Source of the DNA: Anaerolineae bacterium | GTDB lineage: Bacteria; Chloroflexota; Anaerolineae; Fen-1058 | DNA: 45,701 nt | Assembly (NCBI GenBank): GCA_003154115.1 | Contig: PMCF01000354.1 | Location: forward strand, 1 to 45,701 | Direction of reading: 5' to 3' | Shown here: piece after piece, positions 15,636-23,677 of the stretch | Numbering within the stretch: position 1 is the stretch's first letter | Layout: every line of letters begins with the position of its first letter | The notes under the pieces: generated by a model | Databases searched by the model: none | What the model saw: only the letters and a program-made list of their open reading frames with translations | Told to the model about the DNA's origin: nothing | Translations under genes and position numbers: made by a program

Positions 15636-17123
15636 CTATGCCGGAACATTTCGAGAACCATCAGTCTGAGCCCGTTCTTTGATCAGTCGCGTGCTGACTG
15701 CAGCCAGACCAATATACACCCAAAACAGCGTTACCATATGATGAAAGTCGAGGTTGAAATAATAGTGATCAAAGATGCCGCCCACTAACGCGCCAAACAG
15801 CGCTGCATGGAATCCCCACCCAATCGGCTCCAGGTCCGGCTGGCCAGACACGAGTTCCCGTATCCGCCACGCACTGATGAACAGCGTCAGCATGACCATC
15901 AAGAATACGGTCAAGCCCACCAACCCCATTTCACCCGCCATCATGAGATATAAGTTGGCAACCTGTAAGTAAGTATCGATGTCGGGCGCGCCCGTAAAGC
16001 CGACGCCCAAAATCGGATAGCGCTGGATCAAAATGAGCGCATCGCTGTACTCGCCCATCCGCATCTGCGTGGACAGATCGCTGGCCTGTGTATCGCTCAG
16101 CACCTGCAATCCATCAAAGAAATGCGTGACATAGCCCTGCGTCTGTGGCAGAATCAGCACCAACGCCAATGCGACAACGATGACAATCAGGAGTTTGCGG
16201 TAACGCACGAGGCCCAGACCCACTAAGGCGATACCTACCCCCACAAACGATCCGCGCGAAAACGAAAGCAGCAGCGCCAGCGCCATCAACCCTAGCCCAA
16301 CGATCAACCAACCCCGGCGCAAGAGTGGACGCTTGGCAAACAACTGCGGTACGGCTAAGGTCAATGTCAGGATTAACAATCCACCGAGCGCATTGGGATC
16401 GATCGAAGTGCCTGTCGCCCGTTGTGGCTGTGTTGGATCATCGAGGATGTAACGCAGCACACCTGGCCCTTGGGGGTAATTGAACACACTCAGCCGTGAC
16501 AGCAAGTCCATCGAGGTCTGGTCAGGCAGCATATACAAAATGACCGCGATCGCTGCCGCTAGAATCCCACCCCAAATGAGCAACCGCGTGATCAGATTCA
16601 AACGCTGGGAATCACGCACCGTATCCGTGATTAGGAAGAACAGCAGAATGCTTAGAATAATCTCGGCGAAATGGCGTGCCACCGTCTGTGTTAGCGGCGC
16701 ATTGCCCAAGCCAGCGATGAAAGTTGCTAACGCGATAGTCAAAAAGGCCAGCACCGGCAGCGTCAACGGCGTATTCACAAATCCGCTTAACTTGCCCGTA
16801 GCACGTTCCAACAGCCACACGCCGAACACGGCAATCAGCACGACATCCAGAAAGGTAGGCTTGACAACAAAGTCTATCGGCAACGCCGCAAATGGCAGCA
16901 AGCAAACAACGGCGATCAACGCCGCATAGCCGATCTCGATCCGGCGCAAGATCAGCACCAACACGATCAAACCGAGGATGGCCCCCAGCGCGATCGGGCC
17001 GCCGAGCACCGCCACAAACAATCCACCACCCAGCGCCACCACCACGCTTAACGTGATGATAGCCGCCGTGGATAGCCAGCGTCGATTCGAAATAAAGACA
17101 TCCGTCCAATGATTCGCTTGCAT
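15636..17123 (-). CDS. O-antigen ligase / Wzy-family polytopic membrane protein
   Basis: The 495-residue protein has about a dozen membrane segments and the Wzy_C pattern: PNALGGLLIL, SFSRGSFVGVG, a large loop with RMGEYSDALILIQRYPILGVGF, then a helix-rich end. Ligases and polymerases of this family join undecaprenyl-linked glycans to an acceptor or to each other at the outer face. The position that is usually His-Asn in the large loop reads VANLYLMMAGEMGLVGL, without the His. It is the last gene of the polysaccharide cluster, 33 nt after a GT-C gene. Whether it is a ligase or a polymerase cannot be decided. Confidence 0.8.
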   Translation of the reverse strand: MQANHWTDVFISNRRWLSTAAIITLSVVVALGGGLFVAVLGGPIALGAILGLIVLVLILRRIEIGYAALIAVVCLLPFAALPIDFVVKPTFLDVVLIAVFGVWLLERATGKLSGFVNTPLTLPVLAFLTIALATFIAGLGNAPLTQTVARHFAEIILSILLFFLITDTVRDSQRLNLITRLLIWGGILAAAIAVILYMLPDQTSMDLLSRLSVFNYPQGPGVLRYILDDPTQPQRATGTSIDPNALGGLLILTLTLAVPQLFAKRPLLRRGWLIVGLGLMALALLLSFSRGSFVGVGIALVGLGLVRYRKLLIVIVVALALVLILPQTQGYVTHFFDGLQVLSDTQASDLSTQMRMGEYSDALILIQRYPILGVGFTGAPDIDTYLQVANLYLMMAGEMGLVGLTVFLMVMLTLFISAWRIRELVSGQPDLEPIGWGFHAALFGALVGGIFDHYYFNLDFHHMVTLFWVYIGLAAVSTRLIKERAQTDGSRNVPA

Positions 17124-17156
17124 ATCTAATATTCACTCACAGTACGGCCTAAAGGT

Positions 17157-19493
17157 TCATGGTTGCACCGGCAGCACGATTTCGTCATTCACCACACGCC
17201 GGCCATTTTGATCGACGATTGGCAAACGCACGCCGTCGGCCAACCGATAGAGCCCCATCGTAACCCGATCGGCTTCAGGCGGCAACGCCAGGGGGCGCGT
17301 GTCGACGATCGTTTCGCCGGGCGACCACCAATCGGTAGGATAGTCACCGTTCAACGCAGGGCCATCGGCCTGCCCGATCGGTTTGCCATTCATATCGAGC
17401 ACATGCACAAACGTCGTGTAGGCTTCGGGCGGAACGGCGACCGCCTGCCATGTCAACGCTAAATGAGGCGCACCATCCAACCGTTCGATACGCGCGTCGA
17501 GCAATGTGAAGCTGTCGCCAACCCGATAGTCCAACGTGTGATAGTGCTCTTGCACTTGCGGACTGAGTTTGCCGACGGCCAACATCACCGCAGATAACGG
17601 CTGGCGGCCTGCGGTCGCCGTCAGTTCAGTTTGTGTTTGTCTATCCCGCAAGCCGATCTGCGCACGCAGCACCGTCGGCCGATTGGCACCCGCCTTGATC
17701 GGAATCTTGTACGGATCGGCGAAAATCTGCCCGGGCTGGCATTGGCGCGTCGCGTAGAGTCCATGATACGGATACGCATCGCGCTTGCCCACTTCCTGCA
17801 ATGGACTGCCACTGCCATACAAAATCACAAACACACTGTAATCTGCCTCACTAGGCTTAAGACACTGCCAGTATAAAGTGAACTCCGCCGAATCCGATCG
17901 CGCGAGTGGCCCGGCGGCGCGATAACCCATCAATTGTAATTGATCGCCGTAGTCCACATCCAGCCGCTTGAGATCAGCGGGCAGCTGTTGTTCGCTGATC
18001 ATCTGCGGCCCGGCATAGGTCGGCGCGATGTCACGGAATGGTATCACCGCAGCTGCGATCAACATGAACGCAGGCATTGCCCAGCGCAGTTTGTTCCAAT
18101 TGATCATTGATAATCGAGGCTCATCCGACTTGAGCGGGGTTATTCTCAGATGCTCCCGGCGGATGGGTACATCCGCCGTTCCCAAGCGCTGGATGTACCC
18201 ATCCAGCGGGAGCGGTTCCCGTTGAAGTCGGAAGAGCCATAATTGACAATTGAAAATCGTTTCCCAGCCCAACCACAGCAACAAGGAAATTGCGGTGATC
18301 GCCGGAAACATCAAGCGCCCTTGCGAGGCGGGAGTCATCATTGTCCAGCGAATCACCCCAACGAACACGAGCAGCAAGTAAGCGACGAGGATCGATAGTA
18401 ACACGAAGCGCGCATTCCGTCGGTTGCGGACAAACCATATCACAGCGCCGATGCCACTAACCAGCGTGAATAGATCAAAAACCACATATGCCAGCGGGAA
18501 CGTCACGATGTTCACTGCGCCAAACAACGCCCAATAGGAATAGCGGAAACCGTCGAACTCTGGGATCAGCGCGCTTAGCGTCATCGCGCGCGGTCCAGCG
18601 ATGGACACCATCGTATCCAGGCCAAACAGTTCGCCATAGAGCTGCACATTGCGCAGGTACCACCAACCCGCGATGAGCAGCACCGGCAGTGCGATCAATG
18701 CTCCAGAAAAAATCCAACCGCGCCAATCACGTTGCCGCAGATGGCGAATCGTCAAGATCAAGGCGACGATAGGCAGCAGCGTCAATCCACTAATCTTGCT
18801 CAAGGCCGCGCCGCCCAGCACGATGCCCAACAACAAGCGTCGCCACCAACCCGATCGCTCCACTTGACCCGTCGGCTCATACCAGCACAGCACGCTTAAA
18901 TACAAGGCCAGACTCGTCAGCAGGATTGTCAAGTTGTCATTGTTGACCGACGCCGTGATGAAGATAAACATCGGATTGAGCGCGATGAGCAGCGCCGTAC
19001 CGATCGAGATGGAAGGCCGATCGGGAAAGATACGACGCCCTAAGGCATAGCCAAGCATCACTGTCGCGACGCCCATCACAATCGAAATGAAACGGATCAA
19101 ATGCACCGCCAGAGTGGTATTACGCCACGGAAAGTCCTCTGCGGGCGAATGAATAACCAGATTGCGATTCGCATCGAGCGAAGGATCGCCGGGCAACGCC
19201 AGCGGATTTCGAGCCATACGCTCAGCCACATCGCGCGTATCGATTATTCGTGCCACGGGCGACACGAGCAGGTAGTACAACGGCGGCTGGCTGCCTTCCT
19301 GCTCCCACGGGGTTTGCACGCCCGGCTGCTGCACCGGCAAGGTTCCGGTGTCTGCAATATATTGCACTACGGCATAATGCGATACTTCGTCGGACGCTTC
19401 GAAGATCGGCGTAGCGACGCTGTAGATCGCGGCCAGCACCCCGAACGCCGCAAGGATAATGCCGATGACAAAGAAATGAGAGGAACGTGTCAT
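17157..19493 (-). CDS. GT-C membrane glycosyltransferase-like protein (GT39/DUF2142 type) with a repeat-derived insertion
   Basis: The 778-residue protein starts with a membrane helix and the loop PIFEASDEVSHY (29-40), where the Asp-Glu pair matches the catalytic position of GT-C enzymes that use polyprenyl-phosphate sugars. GSQPPLYYLL (68-77) and GWWYLRN (276-282) are shared with its neighbours. After about ten helices the C-terminus is extracytoplasmic, with two beta-sandwich-like modules (about 505-640 and 650-778) ending in YTTFVHVLD and MGLYRLADGVRLP. Residues about 413-466 are encoded by a heptamer/palindrome/heptamer insertion and have no counterpart in the paralogues. The reading frame stays open. 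Donor and acceptor are unknown. Confidence 0.8.
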   Translation of the reverse strand: MTRSSHFFVIGIILAAFGVLAAIYSVATPIFEASDEVSHYAVVQYIADTGTLPVQQPGVQTPWEQEGSQPPLYYLLVSPVARIIDTRDVAERMARNPLALPGDPSLDANRNLVIHSPAEDFPWRNTTLAVHLIRFISIVMGVATVMLGYALGRRIFPDRPSISIGTALLIALNPMFIFITASVNNDNLTILLTSLALYLSVLCWYEPTGQVERSGWWRRLLLGIVLGGAALSKISGLTLLPIVALILTIRHLRQRDWRGWIFSGALIALPVLLIAGWWYLRNVQLYGELFGLDTMVSIAGPRAMTLSALIPEFDGFRYSYWALFGAVNIVTFPLAYVVFDLFTLVSGIGAVIWFVRNRRNARFVLLSILVAYLLLVFVGVIRWTMMTPASQGRLMFPAITAISLLLWLGWETIFNCQLWLFRLQREPLPLDGYIQRLGTADVPIRREHLRITPLKSDEPRLSMINWNKLRWAMPAFMLIAAAVIPFRDIAPTYAGPQMISEQQLPADLKRLDVDYGDQLQLMGYRAAGPLARSDSAEFTLYWQCLKPSEADYSVFVILYGSGSPLQEVGKRDAYPYHGLYATRQCQPGQIFADPYKIPIKAGANRPTVLRAQIGLRDRQTQTELTATAGRQPLSAVMLAVGKLSPQVQEHYHTLDYRVGDSFTLLDARIERLDGAPHLALTWQAVAVPPEAYTTFVHVLDMNGKPIGQADGPALNGDYPTDWWSPGETIVDTRPLALPPEADRVTMGLYRLADGVRLPIVDQNGRRVVNDEIVLPVQP
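18097..18258. repeat. Composite insertion inside a glycosyltransferase gene: palindrome P1 flanked by heptamers
   Basis: Three 7-bp units (18097-18117), then a 121-bp palindrome (18118-18238), then three further 7-bp units (18238-18258). The palindrome has outer arms GGCTCATCCGACTT / its near-complement ending at 18238, and inner hairpins 18157-18165 with 18170-18178 and 18188-18195 with 18200-18207. The inner part matches the intergenic copy at 7000-7098. Total 162 bp, equal to 54 codons. Confidence 0.85.
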
Positions 19494-19499
19494 ATCGCT

Positions 19500-21725
19500 C
19501 TACGGTATTTGTACCAGCTGTGGTAAGGAGAATTCAGACCCATTACCGCCTTGTGTGATCGACAGACGTTCGCCGGTATCAAAGCGATATAATCCAACCA
19601 CTATCGTGTAGTCACCGGCGGGCAGATCGTTAGGAAGAAGAATCGCGTGATCGTCGACGATCGTTTCGCCTGCATCCCAGAATGAGGTGGGATACGCGCC
19701 TGCTTGTGGCGGATTGTCGGCCTGGGCTACTGTTTTCCCCGCGGCATTGCGCAGATGAACAAAAACGGTGTAATCGGCCACGGGCATACTCACGGCTTGC
19801 CAGGTCAACGTCACCGACAATGGGTCACCCGCCTTGACGGGAGATGGTGTCACTTCAGAGCTAATCAGACGAATTTGCCCACCAAGGTCAATTGCCTTGG
19901 GCTGCGTAGAGACAGCCGCGACGACAGGTTGAGGCCCACGCACTTTGACCCGTTCCAAGATTGCCGGCCGCAATTCTACGCCTGCCCCATTCACTGGCGG
20001 CAAGCGCGATCCATTTCCAAGATCGACCAGCCCAATTTCCAGATCGTATACCTTCGCACCGGCGACGCTCGTATCCACGCGCAGCGGAACATTATCACAG
20101 AATATTCGATCGGGCACCCATTGTGTACTCGGATAGCGTCCCAAGCCGGGCAATGATTCACGCCGCGCGACAATGGTATTGTTCGCACCGAGCAAATGCA
20201 AGAAAAAATACACGTTGGTCGCTGTCGATTTTAGCGGTTGCCAGCACAGCGTCACGTGCAGTTCTTCACCGGCCGTGAGCCGATTACGATCGAGGGAATA
20301 GCCGATCAGTCGGACAACATCGTTAAAATGAATATCGGCTGGCTGAGTCTGCGCGCGTACAGCTTCCAGTGTCGTCGGCTCTGGGGCTGCATACGCCGGC
20401 CCAATCACGCCCAGGAGTACTGCACAACTCAGCGTGACCATCAGCGCGTAACTAAGCATGACAAACCACCGATCCAGTTCAGGGCGGTCGGGATGATACA
20501 AGCTGCGCAAACCCCAAAATAGCAACCCGGCAATGGGAGCGATCGCCGGCAGCAGGAATCGGCCAGCCGCCCCGGTTGAATTAGCCAGACCATACCAGAT
20601 CGATGCGGCAATCATGGCCACCAGCAAAAGCCCCAAGATCAGCACGTCCTTCCGCCGAATCACACCGGGCATCTCCGACTGCGCCGCGTGCTTATTTCTC
20701 GCTTGGAATAGATACAACGCTACCCCCACCAGGCTGAGCAGATTCATCAGCAGCAGCGTCGCATACAACCAATCCGGCAGGACAATTTGGCCCAAGCCGA
20801 ACTGTCCCCAAAAACTGGTCCAAGTGTTGTGCAGCACGATCCCAAGATCCGACCACTTGGTCACACCGGTTTGCCAGCCCCAAATCTGCTGCCAGGTTCG
20901 AATACCCGTCCAATCGCCATACAATTGATAGTTTCGCAGAAACCACCCGCCCGTCATCACGCCCACGACCGCCGCCATGATCAGCAACATTCCAATTCGC
21001 TTACGCCACGTCGTGCGACTGTTGACAATGACCAGGAGAGGCACCAGCGCCAAAATCGCGGCCGATAGTTTGGTTAGAATCGCCAGCGCGACCAACACAG
21101 CGATAACGAGTGTTCGACGACGGGTCAAGCCAAACGCGATGCGAATGGACAACCAGGCAATTAATAGGCCGAGCAGAGTAATCAGAGTGTCATTACTGAT
21201 CGAAGAGGAGATAAAGAGGAATTGTGGATTGAAGGCCACAAACGCCAGCGCCCCCAGAGCCACCAGGGAACGCTGGAAGACGTCGCACAGGATCAAGTAA
21301 CATACCAGCACACTCAACGCCCCCAGGACGATCGAAACTCCACGGGCGACATGCGCCGCCAGGAATGTGCCCTGATAGGGAAATGCTTCGGCGTGTGTAT
21401 GAATGAAGCGCACTTTGTTGTCCACGCCAAACCGATAGGCGTCGTATCCCCAGAAGGGATTATCAGCCGGTGCGAAAGGTTCCGCTGGAATGCCGCCGAT
21501 GGCGAGCGCGGCCAAGGCATAATACAGCGGCGGCTGATGAAACTCCGACAATTTGCCGAGCGTCTGCACCGGCAATTCGCGCCGATCGACCAGATAGCGC
21601 ACAAACTCATAGTGCAGGAATTCATCGGGGGACTCAAAGAGCGGATTGACCACACTGTAGGCCAGGGCCAGGCACACGTAGCCGATCACGACGATTGCAA
21701 GGCCGATCCAGCGCGACAGCTTCAT
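19500..21725 (-). CDS. GT-C membrane glycosyltransferase-like protein (GT39/DUF2142 type)
   Basis: The 741-residue protein has the loop NPLFESPDEFLHYEFV (27-42) with the Asp-Glu-x-x-His pattern after the first helix, FHQPPLYYALAALA and GGWFLRN further on, and about ten membrane helices to residue 450. Two C-terminal modules follow: about 465-595 (LIGYSLDRNRLTAGEELHV...) and 615-741 (DYTVFVHLRNAAGKTVAQAD, YPTSFWDAGE, VGLYRFDTGERLS). These modules should face the outside and could bind glycan or position the acceptor. It starts with an ATGA overlap with the stop of the upstream paralogue, and 6 nt separate it from the next. Confidence 0.8.
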   Translation of the reverse strand: MKLSRWIGLAIVVIGYVCLALAYSVVNPLFESPDEFLHYEFVRYLVDRRELPVQTLGKLSEFHQPPLYYALAALAIGGIPAEPFAPADNPFWGYDAYRFGVDNKVRFIHTHAEAFPYQGTFLAAHVARGVSIVLGALSVLVCYLILCDVFQRSLVALGALAFVAFNPQFLFISSSISNDTLITLLGLLIAWLSIRIAFGLTRRRTLVIAVLVALAILTKLSAAILALVPLLVIVNSRTTWRKRIGMLLIMAAVVGVMTGGWFLRNYQLYGDWTGIRTWQQIWGWQTGVTKWSDLGIVLHNTWTSFWGQFGLGQIVLPDWLYATLLLMNLLSLVGVALYLFQARNKHAAQSEMPGVIRRKDVLILGLLLVAMIAASIWYGLANSTGAAGRFLLPAIAPIAGLLFWGLRSLYHPDRPELDRWFVMLSYALMVTLSCAVLLGVIGPAYAAPEPTTLEAVRAQTQPADIHFNDVVRLIGYSLDRNRLTAGEELHVTLCWQPLKSTATNVYFFLHLLGANNTIVARRESLPGLGRYPSTQWVPDRIFCDNVPLRVDTSVAGAKVYDLEIGLVDLGNGSRLPPVNGAGVELRPAILERVKVRGPQPVVAAVSTQPKAIDLGGQIRLISSEVTPSPVKAGDPLSVTLTWQAVSMPVADYTVFVHLRNAAGKTVAQADNPPQAGAYPTSFWDAGETIVDDHAILLPNDLPAGDYTIVVGLYRFDTGERLSITQGGNGSEFSLPQLVQIP

Positions 21726-23677
21726 GGCGCGACCTTCACTGTGGCGATTTCCATTTCCGTCGGACCTGCGGCTGAAGGAATGACTTCATTCGTCTGCCGA
21801 TCGGCCACGCTGACCAGCAAGGCATATTCGCCGGCTGGCAAGCCATTGGGCAACGCAATGTTCATGGACTGCTGAACGAATTGATCAACGGGCCAGTTCT
21901 TAGCCGACCAATTATCGAACGGCGTCCCACTAAGCAGGCCCCACTCTGCGCCCGATCGATCCACTAGCCGCGCCGTAATATTGAAGTTGCGCCGCGCAGG
22001 TTGGGTCAACCGCCAGTACAGTTTAACCTGCGCTTGATCGCGCGACGGCGCGATCGTGATCGGATCAACGCCGGCCAAGTGCAAACCGTCGCTGGGCCAA
22101 CTAATATCACGTGCCTCAGCACTCGCAGGCAGCACGTCGAAGATCGGATAGTGTGATGTGTAGAGCTGGTACGCCGAACCGAGCCAGATCGACGGGAATT
22201 TCTGATGGCCGAGCCGCAGTAAATGACCACGGGCCCACACATCCAACGCCTCGGGATCGAAGCCACCCAACGGGCGCGGATCGGTGACGAACCACAGGCG
22301 TGTCGCGCGATTCGCTTCGGCCTGGAAATCACGCAGAGCCGCAGCGACATCCAGCGAAGGATAAGTGGGGATGATCTTCCACGGCGCTTGACCGCCGCAG
22401 CGTCGATAGTAGTAATCAAACACAAACGACGTGATAGCATCGTGTACCACCACGCTATCTTCCGGTTTCGCTTGAGCGGCGATCGTGCAGGCCGCCGACC
22501 GCATATCATCCTTCACATACGCCGGATCGGTGAACTGCACCCGCAGCCACCATCCCATCACGATCAACAACACCGTCAGCGCGGTCATTCCGACGGCCCG
22601 CCAACGTGACCAGAGCACCGCCAAACCATAAGCCATGAGCAAATACAGCGGTGGCAGGATCAGCGTCAGATGACGCGGGCCGGTGTACAAAGGACGCAGG
22701 AAGGTGGCCGCGTAAAACGCCAGTAGTGGAACGAAGAGATAGAGCACGATCATGCTGGTCGAGAGGCGGCGCGTTTTGCCGAGCAAGCCACCCATGAGCC
22801 CGATCGCAAACATCAACAGGCCGGGCAGCACCGCCCACCACGGTTGAAACAGATCGTTGGTGCGCCCGACGATAAACGTGCCCCACACTTCGGCCACCAT
22901 GCTATCCAAGGGCCGAAAGCCAAACACCGGATCGACGCCCTGCTGCGCGCGCGACAGGGCGTACCACGTCAACGGCACAGCGAGCATCGCCAAGAGCACG
23001 ATCACCCGCAGGGCCTCGCGCCGTCTCGATCGAACGAGTGAGGCCACTAGCACGGCGCCTTCAAACAACAGCAAAAAGAAAGTGGTGAAGTGCGTGTATA
23101 ACGTCGCCAAAGTCACCACCGCCCACGCGAGCCAGATAAGCCACCGCTGCCTGGAATTCGCGGGACGTGCATCTTCATCACGCTTTGCGGGAAAATCAAT
23201 TGCGCGCAGCAGCAGATACACCGACGCCAAACTCAACGTCGCCAACAAAGTATACATACGCGCTTCTTGCGCATACCAGATCAAAAATGGCGAGAAGGTT
23301 CCCAGCGCCGCCGCCAGTACGCCCGCCCGTTCCGAGAACAAACGCTTGCCCACTACATATAACAACGGCACGAGCAGCACCCCGGCGATCACCGACGCAA
23401 AGCGCAACACGTATTCGGTTTCACCCGCTAGCGCACGCAACGCACTCAACACCACAAAATACAACGGCGGATTCGTGTCCTGTGTTGGTACGCCGGGGGG
23501 CACGACGATCACGTTGGAGAAATTCTCGCCCACCGTCAGGCGCGCGCGATAGAGCGACAAGCCTTCATCGCTCCACAGGCTCTGCGTTTCAAGACGATAC
23601 ACACGCAGCGCAAACGTCACCAGCAGCAGCGCGACCAACAACCACAACGTCCAGTGTGAAGAACGATCGGGCGTCAT
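21722..23677 (-). CDS. GT39 (PMT_2/ArnT-like) membrane glycosyltransferase
   Basis: This 651-residue protein has the classic GT39 motif LETQSLWSDEGLSLYRA (29-45) in the first outside loop, then DTNPPLYFVVLSAL and YAQEARMYTLLA, all typical of the PMT_2 family. These enzymes transfer a sugar from a polyprenyl-phosphate donor at the outer face of the membrane. About eleven helices are followed by a single C-terminal beta module (about 540-651) that is more diverged than those of the neighbours. ATGA overlaps tie it to the genes on both sides. Its closest relative in the window is the 975-residue gene at 34165-37092. Confidence 0.85.
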   Translation of the reverse strand: MTPDRSSHWTLWLLVALLLVTFALRVYRLETQSLWSDEGLSLYRARLTVGENFSNVIVVPPGVPTQDTNPPLYFVVLSALRALAGETEYVLRFASVIAGVLLVPLLYVVGKRLFSERAGVLAAALGTFSPFLIWYAQEARMYTLLATLSLASVYLLLRAIDFPAKRDEDARPANSRQRWLIWLAWAVVTLATLYTHFTTFFLLLFEGAVLVASLVRSRRREALRVIVLLAMLAVPLTWYALSRAQQGVDPVFGFRPLDSMVAEVWGTFIVGRTNDLFQPWWAVLPGLLMFAIGLMGGLLGKTRRLSTSMIVLYLFVPLLAFYAATFLRPLYTGPRHLTLILPPLYLLMAYGLAVLWSRWRAVGMTALTVLLIVMGWWLRVQFTDPAYVKDDMRSAACTIAAQAKPEDSVVVHDAITSFVFDYYYRRCGGQAPWKIIPTYPSLDVAAALRDFQAEANRATRLWFVTDPRPLGGFDPEALDVWARGHLLRLGHQKFPSIWLGSAYQLYTSHYPIFDVLPASAEARDISWPSDGLHLAGVDPITIAPSRDQAQVKLYWRLTQPARRNFNITARLVDRSGAEWGLLSGTPFDNWSAKNWPVDQFVQQSMNIALPNGLPAGEYALLVSVADRQTNEVIPSAAGPTEMEIATVKVAP

